From positions 4,526,501-4,590,500 of the forward strand of contig NZ_AP023247.1 in NCBI RefSeq assembly GCF_016756535.1: DNA of 64,000 bases, in the 5' to 3' direction. Positions 26,695-34,102 of this stretch are shown here, in pieces (the stretch's first letter is position 1; each line of letters starts with the position of its first letter). This stretch comes from Mesorhizobium sp. 131-2-1. GTDB taxonomy: Bacteria; Pseudomonadota; Alphaproteobacteria; Rhizobiales; Rhizobiaceae. The position numbers were made by a program, and so were the translations under genes. The notes below the pieces were generated by a model. It worked only from the letters and a program-made list of their open reading frames with translations, searched no databases and was not told the DNA's origin.

Positions 26695-26772
26695 GGCCGC
26701 GTTCAGCTTGCGACCGCAAGCGGCGTCCGACACCAGCCGATCCCATTCAGGTGGCGGCCGCTGCAAAGAAGA

Positions 26773-26797
26773 GCCCGCCGGTGTGCAGCCGGCGGGC
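26773..26797. terminator. GC-rich hairpin after the lipid operon
   Basis: GCCCGCCGG and CCGGCGGGC form a 9-bp stem around a GTGTGCAG loop, 79 bases after the CdsA-like stop. The plus strand is followed by AGATTT and the minus strand by TCTTCTTT, so it can act in either direction. Confidence 0.65.
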
Positions 26798-26904
26798 AGA
26801 TTTGGTGTCGATAGCGAGAGAACCTCGCTGGGTTAGAAACGCGCGGTCGACGATTTGGTTTCGTGCCGGGGCCGGGCAGCGGCCCTATGGTAACGACAAG
26901 CAAA

Positions 26905-26929
26905 AAGCTCGCCCGGCGTGACCGGCGAG
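26905..26929 (-). terminator. Rho-independent terminator for the minus-strand gene at 27075
   Basis: On the minus strand CTCGCCGGTCACGCCGGGCGAG forms a stem (CTCGCC / GGCGAG with an inner partial pair) followed directly by CTTTTTG. It lies about 150 bases beyond the stop of the convergent hypothetical gene. Confidence 0.7.
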
Positions 26930-27074
26930 ATGGCTCTTGGAGGTTGGGAACTGCCCCGCCTAACTTGCCGCAGTTTCATGACGGTCCGATGAACCAACCA
27001 CGCGCCCTTTCGGGCGCCGGCTGGCGGTGCATCGCCCCGATACCGTTGGTTAGACCTGGCGGCCGCCCAAGCGC

Positions 27075-27419
27075 CTAGTCGCGTGCCCTGCGGATGGAAG
27101 AGATGAGCTCGTCGACACGATCCACCGGGTGAGCATGCGGCTTGCCAAGCGATCGAGCATCCAGTCGGTTGTCATAAATGCGCACCAGCAGATCGCAGGC
27201 CACTTTGGCGCGCTGCCAGGTGCGACCCACCAGTGAGCGGCCTCCCAAGCTACCAGGAGCGTTTTCAAACTCATCCCACACCATCCAGTTTCCCGAAGGT
27301 TCTGGACGACAGCGGAATCTTGCCTTTCCATGATCCTGCATGGCCTCGAAACGGGAAAGGCGCACTGTTGGTTCGATGACAATCGAGGCGATGGTTAACT
27401 GCGCCGAGGGTTGTGGCAT
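27075..27419 (-). CDS. Small hypothetical protein
   Basis: 114 residues if started at ATG 27419; the frame is open further upstream to 27551, but the upstream part is Arg/Ala-rich noise. A GGAGG sits directly against the ATG with almost no spacing, so the true start may be the later ATG giving MQDHGKARF. The C-terminal WQRAKVACDLLVRIYDNRLD and the segment GNWMVWDEFENAPGSLGG look like real protein, with balanced composition. No family recognised. It converges with the lipid operon and has a good minus-strand terminator. Confidence 0.55.
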   Translation of the reverse strand: MPQPSAQLTIASIVIEPTVRLSRFEAMQDHGKARFRCRPEPSGNWMVWDEFENAPGSLGGRSLVGRTWQRAKVACDLLVRIYDNRLDARSLGKPHAHPVDRVDELISSIRRARD

Positions 27420-27625
27420 CCTCCGCGATCGTGCCACGGGCGATAGCTTGTTCGCGACGCTGAAGAGATTCTTCGCACCAGCCGCGTCCGAGAGCTGCAG
27501 CGCTGCCACAAACAACCGCCGCCTCGACCAATTGTGACCTCGAGCCGGCAAGCGACAAATGCGCGAACCGGAACCAACACTTCTCAGTCCTCGTTCATCC
27601 GATGATGCAAGAGAAGGACACAGAG

Positions 27626-27811
27626 ATGGCCACCAAGAAAAAGAAAGGAAACGAGGAGGCGAGCCGCGTGGTGAAAGGGCAAGAGCTCGAGGTGGAGCAC
27701 CTGACGGAAATTACCGACGTCTCGCCGAAACAGGCGCGCGCCTTGTTGCGCAAGCATGGTGCCGACTGGACCAAGCTCAAGGACGAAGCCGAAGATTTGA
27801 AGGAAGACTGA
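27626..27811 (+). CDS. DUF3606-like small protein
   Basis: 61 residues from the ATG giving MATKKKKGNEEASR, nine bases after GAAGG (an upstream ATG pair at 27602 is less likely). The pattern VEHLTEITDVSPKQARALLR and then KHGADWTKLKDEAEDLKED fits a short two-helix DUF3606/helix-hairpin motif, common as tiny rhizobial proteins. The lysine-rich N-terminus and acidic C-terminus hint at nucleic-acid or protein binding. Function unknown. Confidence 0.7.
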   Translation: MATKKKKGNEEASRVVKGQELEVEHLTEITDVSPKQARALLRKHGADWTKLKDEAEDLKED

Positions 27812-27890
27812 AAGACTCGGCGCGGCTTCTTCCGCACGGACAGGCATTTCTGGTCGGCGTGAGGGAGATCGCAGCTGAGGCGCCGCGCCT

Positions 27891-28850
27891 TCACCCATCA
27901 AGGGCCACTGAACCCTGCCCCGAATGCCGCAGCCAGTGCCGGTCGAAGACGTCAAGGATGGCGCGGAACTCGGTCGGCGGGATTTGGTGGACGCCGCCAT
28001 CGCTGCCGCCGACGAGGAAGCGCGTGAGCTGCCGGTCGACCTGCTCCGGCTGCTCGATGGTGATGCCGAGCGATGCCAGATCCCCCGATATCGACTGATC
28101 GGGCAGCAGGTATCCGCCCCACGAGGCGGCGCCCGGCACCGGAGCGCGCAGACGCACGATGAGGATCCGTGTCAGCGACGGCTGCGCCTCCGGGCCGATG
28201 ATGGCGGTGCCGCACATATAGCCGCCAAGCACGCTGCCCGGCTGCGACTGCGGGAACAGGCTGATGAAGAACTGGGCATCGCCGCCGACTTCCTTCAGAT
28301 GCACGTAAAGGGCGCGCTTGGCCGGCGTGACCGGGCCGCCAAGCACCAACTGGCCGGTCGGCAAGGACTCGCGATAGGTCGCGGTCAGGCCATGCAGGCC
28401 CGGCCCTGGCTCGATCGACAGGATGCCCTTGATGAACTGGCCGCGATAGTAGGGCGACCAGGCGCGCGAATAGCATGCGTAGATCCCGGCGAGCGCGTTG
28501 GCCTGGCTGCGCTCCTCATGAGTGAACGCAGTCTCGAACTGAGTGCTGGCGCGGCGTTCGAGCTCCGCTCTGTCGACGCCGTGACGGTCCGAGATGGTGG
28601 CGGTGAAATCCGGCAGGTCGCAGTCGGCGATCCAGGCGCCCGGGTGCTCCAGGCGGAGCAGCTTCGCCCAATCGTCATAGACGCTGTGCTCACGTGGTTG
28701 GGCGCGGCCCTGCAGCCATTTGTCGGCGCGGCCGAGATCGAACGCGGTCTTCGGATTGACGGCCCGGAACGCCGCCGCCAGCTCCTTGCGGGTGACGGTT
28801 CCCAGCAGGGCTGACGTCAGGCGCAATTTCTGCGCGATATGCTGTGCCAT
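27891..28850 (-). CDS. Hypothetical protein with helical N-terminal domain
   Basis: 319 residues. The first 70 residues (LRLTSALLGTVTRKELAAAF, KTAFDLGRADKWLQGRAQPR) look like a degenerate HTH/winged domain, with R-x-D-K-W-L-x-G-R-A typical of a family seen in rhizobia next to sensory modules. Residues about 150-290 are beta-rich (GLTATYRESLPTGQLVLGGP, AQFFISLFPQSQPGSVLGGY). No enzyme motif seen. GGGGCAG lies upstream of the ATG. Four helically phased ATTCC repeats 79-112 bases upstream suggest a regulated promoter. Confidence 0.75.
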   Translation of the reverse strand: MAQHIAQKLRLTSALLGTVTRKELAAAFRAVNPKTAFDLGRADKWLQGRAQPREHSVYDDWAKLLRLEHPGAWIADCDLPDFTATISDRHGVDRAELERRASTQFETAFTHEERSQANALAGIYACYSRAWSPYYRGQFIKGILSIEPGPGLHGLTATYRESLPTGQLVLGGPVTPAKRALYVHLKEVGGDAQFFISLFPQSQPGSVLGGYMCGTAIIGPEAQPSLTRILIVRLRAPVPGAASWGGYLLPDQSISGDLASLGITIEQPEQVDRQLTRFLVGGSDGGVHQIPPTEFRAILDVFDRHWLRHSGQGSVALDG

Positions 28851-28928
28851 GCCGCTGCCCCTTGCTGCCCGCCGTCAGCCATAACATGCCCTGGCGCATC
28901 CTCCCATTGTACTTTTCCACAAGCTAAT

Positions 28929-28962
28929 ATTCCAGGAATTCCAAAGAATTCCACGGCATTCC
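28929..28962. promoter_or_regulatory. Four phased ATTCC repeats upstream of the minus-strand gene
   Basis: ATTCC begins at 28929, 28938, 28948 and 28958, a spacing of 9, 10 and 10 bases, so all four copies face the same side of the helix. On the minus strand they read GGAAT. They lie in the 317-bp gap between divergent genes (27891 minus and 29168 plus), in a region of lower GC than its surroundings. The rest of that gap shows no gene. Confidence 0.5.
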
Positions 28963-29167
28963 GCACGTGCTGCCTTCTCGGTTGACCGGCCGGCGCTAAG
29001 CTCGCCGCGGGCAAGGGGCAGACCGTCAGGACAACACACGGAATGTGGGCTGGGCACGTCTTCCTTCGCAGAGCAGTGACACGCTTCAACCAAGCAACGG
29101 CGAAGCCAGGCTCAGGGAGCCTGGAGCAACCGAACCGTAATGCCACTCAACCTGAAGGAACGACCAG

Positions 29168-29407
29168 ATGACCTCGAACGCCTCCTCCAAGCTGACCTTC
29201 ATTGTATTTACCGCCGGATGCATCGCATTGGCGCTGCTCTTCCGATACGCGCCGACCGGTGACTCTGCGTCGAAATATGTCAAAGGCCCAGCGGCGCAGG
29301 CCGCGCAGCCGACGCGCATCGACATCGACAACGCGGCACACGCGATCCGCTTCTACATCGACGGCAAGCAGGTCGCGCTGCTCGACGAGTCCGGTTTCAA
29401 GCAATGA
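29168..29407 (+). CDS. Small membrane-anchored hypothetical protein
   Basis: 79 residues with AAGGAACG upstream. A hydrophobic segment at about residues 8-27 ([17 protein letters not shown]) anchors it; the rest is hydrophilic and ends with [20 protein letters not shown] and LLDESGFKQ. Probably a single-pass inner-membrane protein with the C-terminus in the periplasm. It precedes a second small exported protein gene by 28 bases and they are likely co-transcribed. No family known to me. Confidence 0.7.
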   Translation: MTSNASSKLTFIVFTAGCIALALLFRYAPTGDSASKYVKGPAAQAAQPTRIDIDNAAHAIRFYIDGKQVALLDESGFKQ

Positions 29408-29435
29408 GGCCGTGGAACCAAGGAAGGAATCCGTC

Positions 29436-29669
29436 ATGAAAGTCGTTCTAGCCGCGCTGTCCGCGCTCCTCTTCATGCTTGTGTTCGCGCAGGCCGTGGA
29501 GGCCAAGAAGAAAGTTCCGGCGAACCAGGACAACGCCGCCAAGGTCGAGGAAATCCGGCCGCCGCTCGACAACACATCGACAGGCGGGATAAGGCCTGCC
29601 GCGGAGGCAAAGGCGCCGGCCACCGACGGGTCGCAGTACCCGCCGGCGCTGTATCTCAATTTCCAGTAG
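29436..29669 (+). CDS. Small exported hypothetical protein
   Basis: 77 residues from the ATG behind AAGGAAT. The first 22 residues (MKVVLAALSALLFMLVFAQA) are a signal peptide, with cleavage likely after VEA. The short mature part is Lys/Pro/Ala-rich and ends YPPALYLNFQ. It is the second gene of a pair with the membrane-anchored protein at 29168. Function unknown. Confidence 0.7.
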   Translation: MKVVLAALSALLFMLVFAQAVEAKKKVPANQDNAAKVEEIRPPLDNTSTGGIRPAAEAKAPATDGSQYPPALYLNFQ

Positions 29670-29753
29670 GCGACGACCGGGTCGGCACGACGGAGGGGCG
29701 CGAGGGACCGCTGTCGGCAGAGAACCGGCGCACGCACATGGCCGAAGGCGCCG

Positions 29754-31760
29754 TCAGCCGGCAGCCGCCGCCGGCACTTTCCTGGCGGCAGGCCGGGCGC
29801 GGCGCGGGCGGCGCTTGGCGGCGAGCTTGAGGGCCACCGGCGGTGCGCTCGACAGCGCGCCGGTGACGGCGTCGACCATGCCATAGGCGACGAAATCGGC
29901 ATTGAGGTCGCCGGCCTCGGCGGTGGCGGCCTGCTTGTCGCTGTTGCCGGTTTCCGACCAGAAGACGATGCCGACCCTGAGCTTCGGCCTGCGGCGCTTC
30001 AGCCTGCGCACCAGAAAGCGTGCATGCTTGACGGAGTCCCGGTTGAGGAAGCCGATGACGACCGTGTCGAGCCCGTCGAGTTCGAGATGGCGCACACCGT
30101 CGGGCTCGATATCGGTGAAGCCCGCCTTCGTCACCGCGGCGCCCTGCACTTCCAGCACCTGCGCCAGCATGGCAGCGGCGGCATCGTCGAGTTCGCCGCG
30201 CCCGCCGGCGCATAGAACCGCAATGCCGGTCCCATCCGGCAGGTTCACCTCTTCGGCCTCCTCGGTCTCCTTGTCCTCGCCGGCCTTTCGCTCGGACGCC
30301 TTGCGTTCGCCGGCCTTGTCATCGCCCGATCCGGCGGCTTCCGGCTCGACCTCTTCCTCTTCGGCTTCCTGCTGGGCGCTGTCGTCGAGGTTCGCCACCA
30401 GGATCTCGGCGCTGCCGGCCACCAGGCGCCGCTGCTCATCGTCCAGCACGCCGCGCATGCGATCGTGCTCGCCGAGCAGCAAAGCGGGGATAGCCACCTT
30501 GTCGTAGAACTCGAACAGATATTTGTCTTCCAGGAATTCCTCGGCGTGGTCGGTCGCCTCGTCGGGGTCGCCGGCCAAGAGTCGCTGGTAAAGCCGGGCA
30601 TGGGGCTCCAGCACCGGCTCGTTGCCGAACAGCACGTCGAGGAACTCGAATTGCGGCACATGGCGGCCGAGCACGACCAGGCAGACGGTGAGCGGCGTCG
30701 ACAGGACCAGGCCAAGGGGACCCCACAGCCATGTCCAGAAGATCGCCGCGACGATGATGGCGAGTGGCGAGAGGCCGGTGCGCGAGCCGTAGAGCCAGGG
30801 TTCGATCACATTGCCGGTGATCAGCTCCATCACGATGAACAGGGCCGCCGTCCACAAGAGCAGCGCCCAGCCGGGCGCCACGGCCAGCGCCAGGAACAGC
30901 GGCAACAGCGCGCCGATGATCGGGCCGATATAGGGGACGAAGCGCAGCGCCAGCGCCAGCATCCCCCACAACAGCGCATTGGGGATACCCAGCACCCAAA
31001 GACCGATGGTGATCGGCACGGCATAGACGATGTTGACCACCAACTGCATCAAAAGATACTGGCCAACCCGCTTGCCGGCATCCTGCAGCGCCTGCGTGGT
31101 GCGGTGGAGATCGCCATAGCCGACGAGGCGGATGAAGCGGTCGCGCAGATCCTCCCGCTCCATCAGCATGAATATGACCACGACGATGACCAGGCCGGCC
31201 GAGGCGAGCGGGCTGAGCAGCGGCGCGATCAGGTTCTGCAGCACCTGTAGCGGCTTTTCATGCGCGACGATCTCGACCGGGATCGGATCGCGCTTCGGCG
31301 CCTCGGTCGCCGATGGCAGTTGCGGCTCCTGGCGCTCGATCTCCTGGCCGACGCGCTCGATCACCCCGCTCAGCCTGGCGATGATGCCGCCGCCGAGGCC
31401 GCTTTCCTTCAGCGAGCGGATCTTGGTCAGGATGTTGATCTGATAGACGGGGATGTTCTGGGCGAGATCGCTGACCTGCGTGGCGACGACGAAGGAGAAC
31501 AGGGCAAGGGCGGCGAAGGCGCCGAGCACGCTGGCAATGACGGCGGGAAGGCGGGGGATCCCGGCGCGCTTGAGCGAGGCGACGACCGGCGCTATGGCGA
31601 AGGTGAGCAGCAGCGCGATAGCGATCGGCAGGAAAACCTCGCGGCCAAAATAGAGCGCGGCGACCGTCGTCACCACAGTGGCGACCGTGGGCAGGACCGT
31701 GCGCGGATGGCCCCTCGATGCCGCGAGGAGACTGGCCAGTCCCGGCTCCGATGCCCGCAT
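29754..31760 (-). CDS. AI-2E/PerM family permease with long cytoplasmic C-terminal extension
   Basis: 668 residues from ATG 31760; a TTG at 31799 is in frame. Residues about 15-340 form the eight-helix AI-2E exporter domain (YFGREVFLPIAIALLLTFAI, then PYIGPIIGALLPLFLALA and GNVIEPWLYGSRTGLSPLA, the family's signature). An extra 330 residues follow. Its first part (about 350-430) is a helical linker, and then comes an acidic/Lys stretch (EAEEEEVEPEAAGSGDDKAG) and a Rossmann-like alpha/beta domain at about 525-640 (TGIAVLCAGGRGELDDAAAA, LDTVVIGFLNRDSVKHARFL). Usual family length is 340-400, so the tail is a distinct accessory domain. Isolated gene. Confidence 0.85.
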   Translation of the reverse strand: MRASEPGLASLLAASRGHPRTVLPTVATVVTTVAALYFGREVFLPIAIALLLTFAIAPVVASLKRAGIPRLPAVIASVLGAFAALALFSFVVATQVSDLAQNIPVYQINILTKIRSLKESGLGGGIIARLSGVIERVGQEIERQEPQLPSATEAPKRDPIPVEIVAHEKPLQVLQNLIAPLLSPLASAGLVIVVVIFMLMEREDLRDRFIRLVGYGDLHRTTQALQDAGKRVGQYLLMQLVVNIVYAVPITIGLWVLGIPNALLWGMLALALRFVPYIGPIIGALLPLFLALAVAPGWALLLWTAALFIVMELITGNVIEPWLYGSRTGLSPLAIIVAAIFWTWLWGPLGLVLSTPLTVCLVVLGRHVPQFEFLDVLFGNEPVLEPHARLYQRLLAGDPDEATDHAEEFLEDKYLFEFYDKVAIPALLLGEHDRMRGVLDDEQRRLVAGSAEILVANLDDSAQQEAEEEEVEPEAAGSGDDKAGERKASERKAGEDKETEEAEEVNLPDGTGIAVLCAGGRGELDDAAAAMLAQVLEVQGAAVTKAGFTDIEPDGVRHLELDGLDTVVIGFLNRDSVKHARFLVRRLKRRRPKLRVGIVFWSETGNSDKQAATAEAGDLNADFVAYGMVDAVTGALSSAPPVALKLAAKRRPRRARPAARKVPAAAAG

Positions 31761-31911
31761 GCCGTTCCGACGATTCACCTGATGCCTCCGCCCTGCCAAA
31801 GGCCATGATCGGCCATATTTAGCCGGCAGGCAACGCGCTCGCCCATCGCCCGGTTCCGGTGGGGCGGCGGCGAAGCTGCAGATCTCTCCGTGTGCCTGGC
31901 GGCGGGCCGCC

Positions 31912-32265
31912 TCAGCCCACCCTGACGACGAAATGCTTGGTCACCGGCTCGACGATCTTCCAGGTTCCCTTGAAGTCGGCTTCGACAACGAAGGCATCGC
32001 CCGGGCCGACCTCGACCGGCGTTCCGCCGTCGGGGGTGATGACGATGCGGCCGGCGATCATGTGCACGAATTCGTAGTCGGTGTAGGTGGCGTGGTAGGT
32101 CCCCGGCGTCGCCTGCCAGGTGCCCGACATCACCTTGCCGTCGGCGGTGGTGTGCTGGACTGCGGTCTTCATCGTCGGCCTGCCCTCGACCACCACCCAG
32201 CCCGGCAGGTCGCCGGCCTCGGCATTGTCGACGGCGCCGAATTTGAGAATGGTCTGGTCGGTCAT
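31912..32265 (-). CDS. Cupin domain protein (DUF861/cupin_3-like)
   Basis: 117 residues with GGAG before the ATG. One small beta-barrel domain; YEFVHMIAGRIVITPDGGTP and VEVGPGDAFVVEADFKGTWK match the two cupin motifs. The second motif lacks most metal-binding histidines, as is usual for the cupin_3 (ureidoglycolate hydrolase/EutQ-like) group. No partner genes nearby; it is divergent from the PhnA-like gene at 32443. Function open. Confidence 0.85.
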   Translation of the reverse strand: MTDQTILKFGAVDNAEAGDLPGWVVVEGRPTMKTAVQHTTADGKVMSGTWQATPGTYHATYTDYEFVHMIAGRIVITPDGGTPVEVGPGDAFVVEADFKGTWKIVEPVTKHFVVRVG

Positions 32266-32442
32266 GGTGGGCTCCGTTTGAACTCAGCCGGCAGTGGCTG
32301 GCGGTGCATAGCCGATGCGCGGGGGCCGGGCAACGCGGCTGGGGTGTGTGGTTCCGATATCTGCCGGCCCGCTTGACCATGCCGCCATCGGCGGGATAGG
32401 CCGGGTCAAAAGCTCCCTATTCCACCCGATGAAAGACCGGCC

Positions 32443-32664
32443 ATGACAGAGACGATCGTAAGAGACAGCAATGGCACAGAGCTCCGCGAGGGCGATTCCG
32501 TCACCCTGATCAAGGATCTGAAGGTCAAGGGCACATCGGAGACGATCAAGCGCGGCACGCTGGTCAAGAACATCCGCCTCACCGGCAATCCCGGCGAGAT
32601 CGAGTGCAACACCAAGCAGGTCAAGGGCCTGGTGCTGAAAACCGAGTTCTTGAAGAAGGCGTGA
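32443..32664 (+). CDS. Alkylphosphonate utilisation-type PhnA C-terminal domain protein (YjdM-like)
   Basis: 73 residues. VRDSNGTELREGDSVTLIKD and LKVKGTSETIKRGTLVKNIR match the beta-barrel C-terminal domain of PhnA/YjdM; the N-terminal zinc-ribbon of longer family members is missing, which is common in rhizobia. Despite the family name the function is not established and it is not a phosphonate hydrolase by itself. The IS5-type element inserts 30 bases past its stop. Confidence 0.85.
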   Translation: MTETIVRDSNGTELREGDSVTLIKDLKVKGTSETIKRGTLVKNIRLTGNPGEIECNTKQVKGLVLKTEFLKKA

Positions 32665-32676
32665 TTGGGCGGGCCT

Positions 32677-32694
32677 TACCTTCTCCCCTTGTGG
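32677..32694. repeat. Left half of the palindromic repeat interrupted by the IS
   Basis: Reads TACCTTCTCCCCTTGTGG up to the IS border. Joined to the right half at 33854 onward it restores ACCTTCTCCCCTTGTGGGAG AAGGT-type palindrome (the two halves given here separately to keep the text short), matching the repeat at 6582-6718. The last nine bases, CCCTTGTGG (32686-32694), are duplicated at 33845-33853. Confidence 0.85.
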
Positions 32695-33844
32695 GCCTGT
32701 TGCGTAATTGGCTGGTTGTGATTCTCTGAGGGCGGAAGCCGGGGAGAGTCGCAATGGCGGTGAAGCAGACAGGTCAGTTGAGCTTGGCGGAAGCGTTTCT
32801 TGGCAGCAAGCTTCCAGGTGGCTCTTCGCCACTCGATCGGCTGTCTGGTCTGGTGAAGTGGTACCGCTTCGAGAAGCTGCTTGGCGCGCTGCGCGATGGC
32901 GGGCCGGGACGCGCGGCCTGGCCGCCGCTGGTGCTGTTCAAGGCGCTGCTGCTGCAATCGCTCTATGGGCTGTCGGATCGCGAACTGGAGGAAGCGCTGG
33001 GCGACCGGTTGTCGTTCCGCCGCTTTGTCGGGCTTGGTCTTGAGGAGAGCATCCCCGATCACACGGTGCTGTCACGCTTTCGCAATCTGCTTGTCGGCGA
33101 AGGGTTGATGGAGAAGCTGTTTGGCGAACTGGACCGACAGCTGGAGAAAGCCGGTGTGATCCTGAAGCGTGGCACGATGCTGGATGCCACGCTGATCGAT
33201 GCCGTCTCGGCGCCGCCGACGCCGGAGCGGGTGTCGAAGGACGCAGACGCTCGCATAACCGCACGCAAGGGCAAGGGCGGCCTCACCTTCGGCTACAAGG
33301 CTCATGTCGGGGTGGATGAGGGATCGGGCCTGATCCGCACGGTGATCACTACACCGGCCAACGTCAACGACACAGTGCCGGCCGATCGCTTGATCTGCGG
33401 CGACGAGAAGACGGTGTGGGCGGATGCCGCCTATGACACCCATGCCCGCCGTGCCCGGCTCAAGGCTGAGGGCAAGAAGGTGCGCATTGCGCGCCGCCCC
33501 AACAAGCATCATGCGCTGCCGGCGCGGCTCAAGCATTACAATCGTCTGATCGCCAGACGGCGAGCGGCGGTGGAGACCACCTTCGCCACGCTCAAAAACC
33601 GCATGAGGCTGACCACGATCCGTTATGTCGGACTGGCCAAGGCTGCTGGTCAGGTGACGATGGCGGCGATCGCCTTCAACATGCGCCGATGGGCCGCCAT
33701 CACGGGATAGGTGCGCCTAGCGACCGGCCAAAGGGCCGGACCACCACCCTTAAACCCCCAACCAGAAGCCCAATCCCAGAAGCAAAGCGAAAGCCAACGG
33801 CGAAATCGCTCCGCAAGCCTCTCCCCGATAACTACGCAACAGGC
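32695..33844 (+). mobile_element. Complete IS5-family insertion sequence, 1150 bp
   Basis: Ends are GCCTGTTGCGTAATTGGC on the left and, read inward from the right, GCCTGTTGCGTAGTTATC: 12 identical terminal bases and about 17 of 21 overall. A 9-bp direct duplication CCCTTGTGG flanks it (32686-32694 and 33845-33853); because the end bases are themselves repeated, border positions could slide by one or two. The single gene (32754-33710) is an intact DDE transposase. The insertion split a family A palindromic repeat, and the clean target duplication means that it is recent and arrived as a unit. Confidence 0.92.
32754..33710 (+). CDS. IS5-family DDE transposase
   Basis: 318 residues, normal for the family. 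An N-terminal helical domain (DRLSGLVKWYRFEKLLGALR, LVLFKALLLQSLYGLSDREL; about residues 24-100) is followed by the RNase H-like catalytic domain. Candidate acidic triad: D in GTMLDATLIDAV (about 145), D in VWADAAYD (about 225) and E in AAVETTFATLKNRM (about 280), the last with the Y/K-type DDE spacing expected for IS5 relatives. It is uninterrupted and 59 bases from the left end of the element, so the IS may still be active. Confidence 0.95.
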   Translation: MAVKQTGQLSLAEAFLGSKLPGGSSPLDRLSGLVKWYRFEKLLGALRDGGPGRAAWPPLVLFKALLLQSLYGLSDRELEEALGDRLSFRRFVGLGLEESIPDHTVLSRFRNLLVGEGLMEKLFGELDRQLEKAGVILKRGTMLDATLIDAVSAPPTPERVSKDADARITARKGKGGLTFGYKAHVGVDEGSGLIRTVITTPANVNDTVPADRLICGDEKTVWADAAYDTHARRARLKAEGKKVRIARRPNKHHALPARLKHYNRLIARRRAAVETTFATLKNRMRLTTIRYVGLAKAAGQVTMAAIAFNMRRWAAITG

Positions 33845-33853
33845 CCCTTGTGG

Positions 33854-33990
33854 GAGAAGGTGGCCGAGCGCAGCTCGGACGGATGAGGGGTGCTCCAGCT
33901 TGGCGCCAGCCTTCCCCTCACCCGGATTGCCCGCCGATTTGTGAAGGACAAATCGGGGCAATCCGACCTCTCCCACGAGGGGAAAGGCAG
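33854..33990. repeat. Right part of the interrupted palindromic repeat and its extension
   Basis: Begins GAGAAGGTGGCCGAGCGC, continues with GGATGAGGGGTGCTCCAGC as in the copy at 6582, and then has a second hairpin region (CCGATTTGTG..CACAAATCGG-like: GATTTGTGAAGGACAAATC) and CCTCTCCCACGAGGGG. This is the target into which the IS inserted. It fills most of the gap between the IS and the acyltransferase gene. Confidence 0.75.
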
Positions 33991-34005
33991 GGCGCCCCCT
34001 CCACT

Positions 34006-34038
34006 TATGTTGCACTGCGTTAAATATGTTGCATTGCG
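34006..34038 (+). promoter_or_regulatory. Two direct repeats upstream of the acyltransferase gene
   Basis: TATGTTGCACTGCG (34006-34019) and TATGTTGCATTGCG (34025-34038) differ at one base, with a 19-base period. They lie 65-97 bases before the probable TTG start. The spacing is nearly two helical turns, so this looks like a tandem operator or activator site, perhaps overlapping a promoter. Confidence 0.45.
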
Positions 34039-34102
34039 ATATCGACGCTCAGGGTCGAGTCTGCCCCTGGGTGGGCTGCCAACGACCAGACGAGGCGTCG
34101 TA

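Larger units (their letters stand above)
26695..27074. other. 380-bp gap with hairpins between convergent transcripts
   Basis: No gene seen. It carries a GC-rich hairpin at 26773-26797, a minus-strand terminator at 26908-26929 and a CGCGCCCTTTCGGGCG hairpin near 27000. An AACCAACCA/GTTGGTTAG pair (about 26993 and 27045) flanks the last one. Confidence 0.6.
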
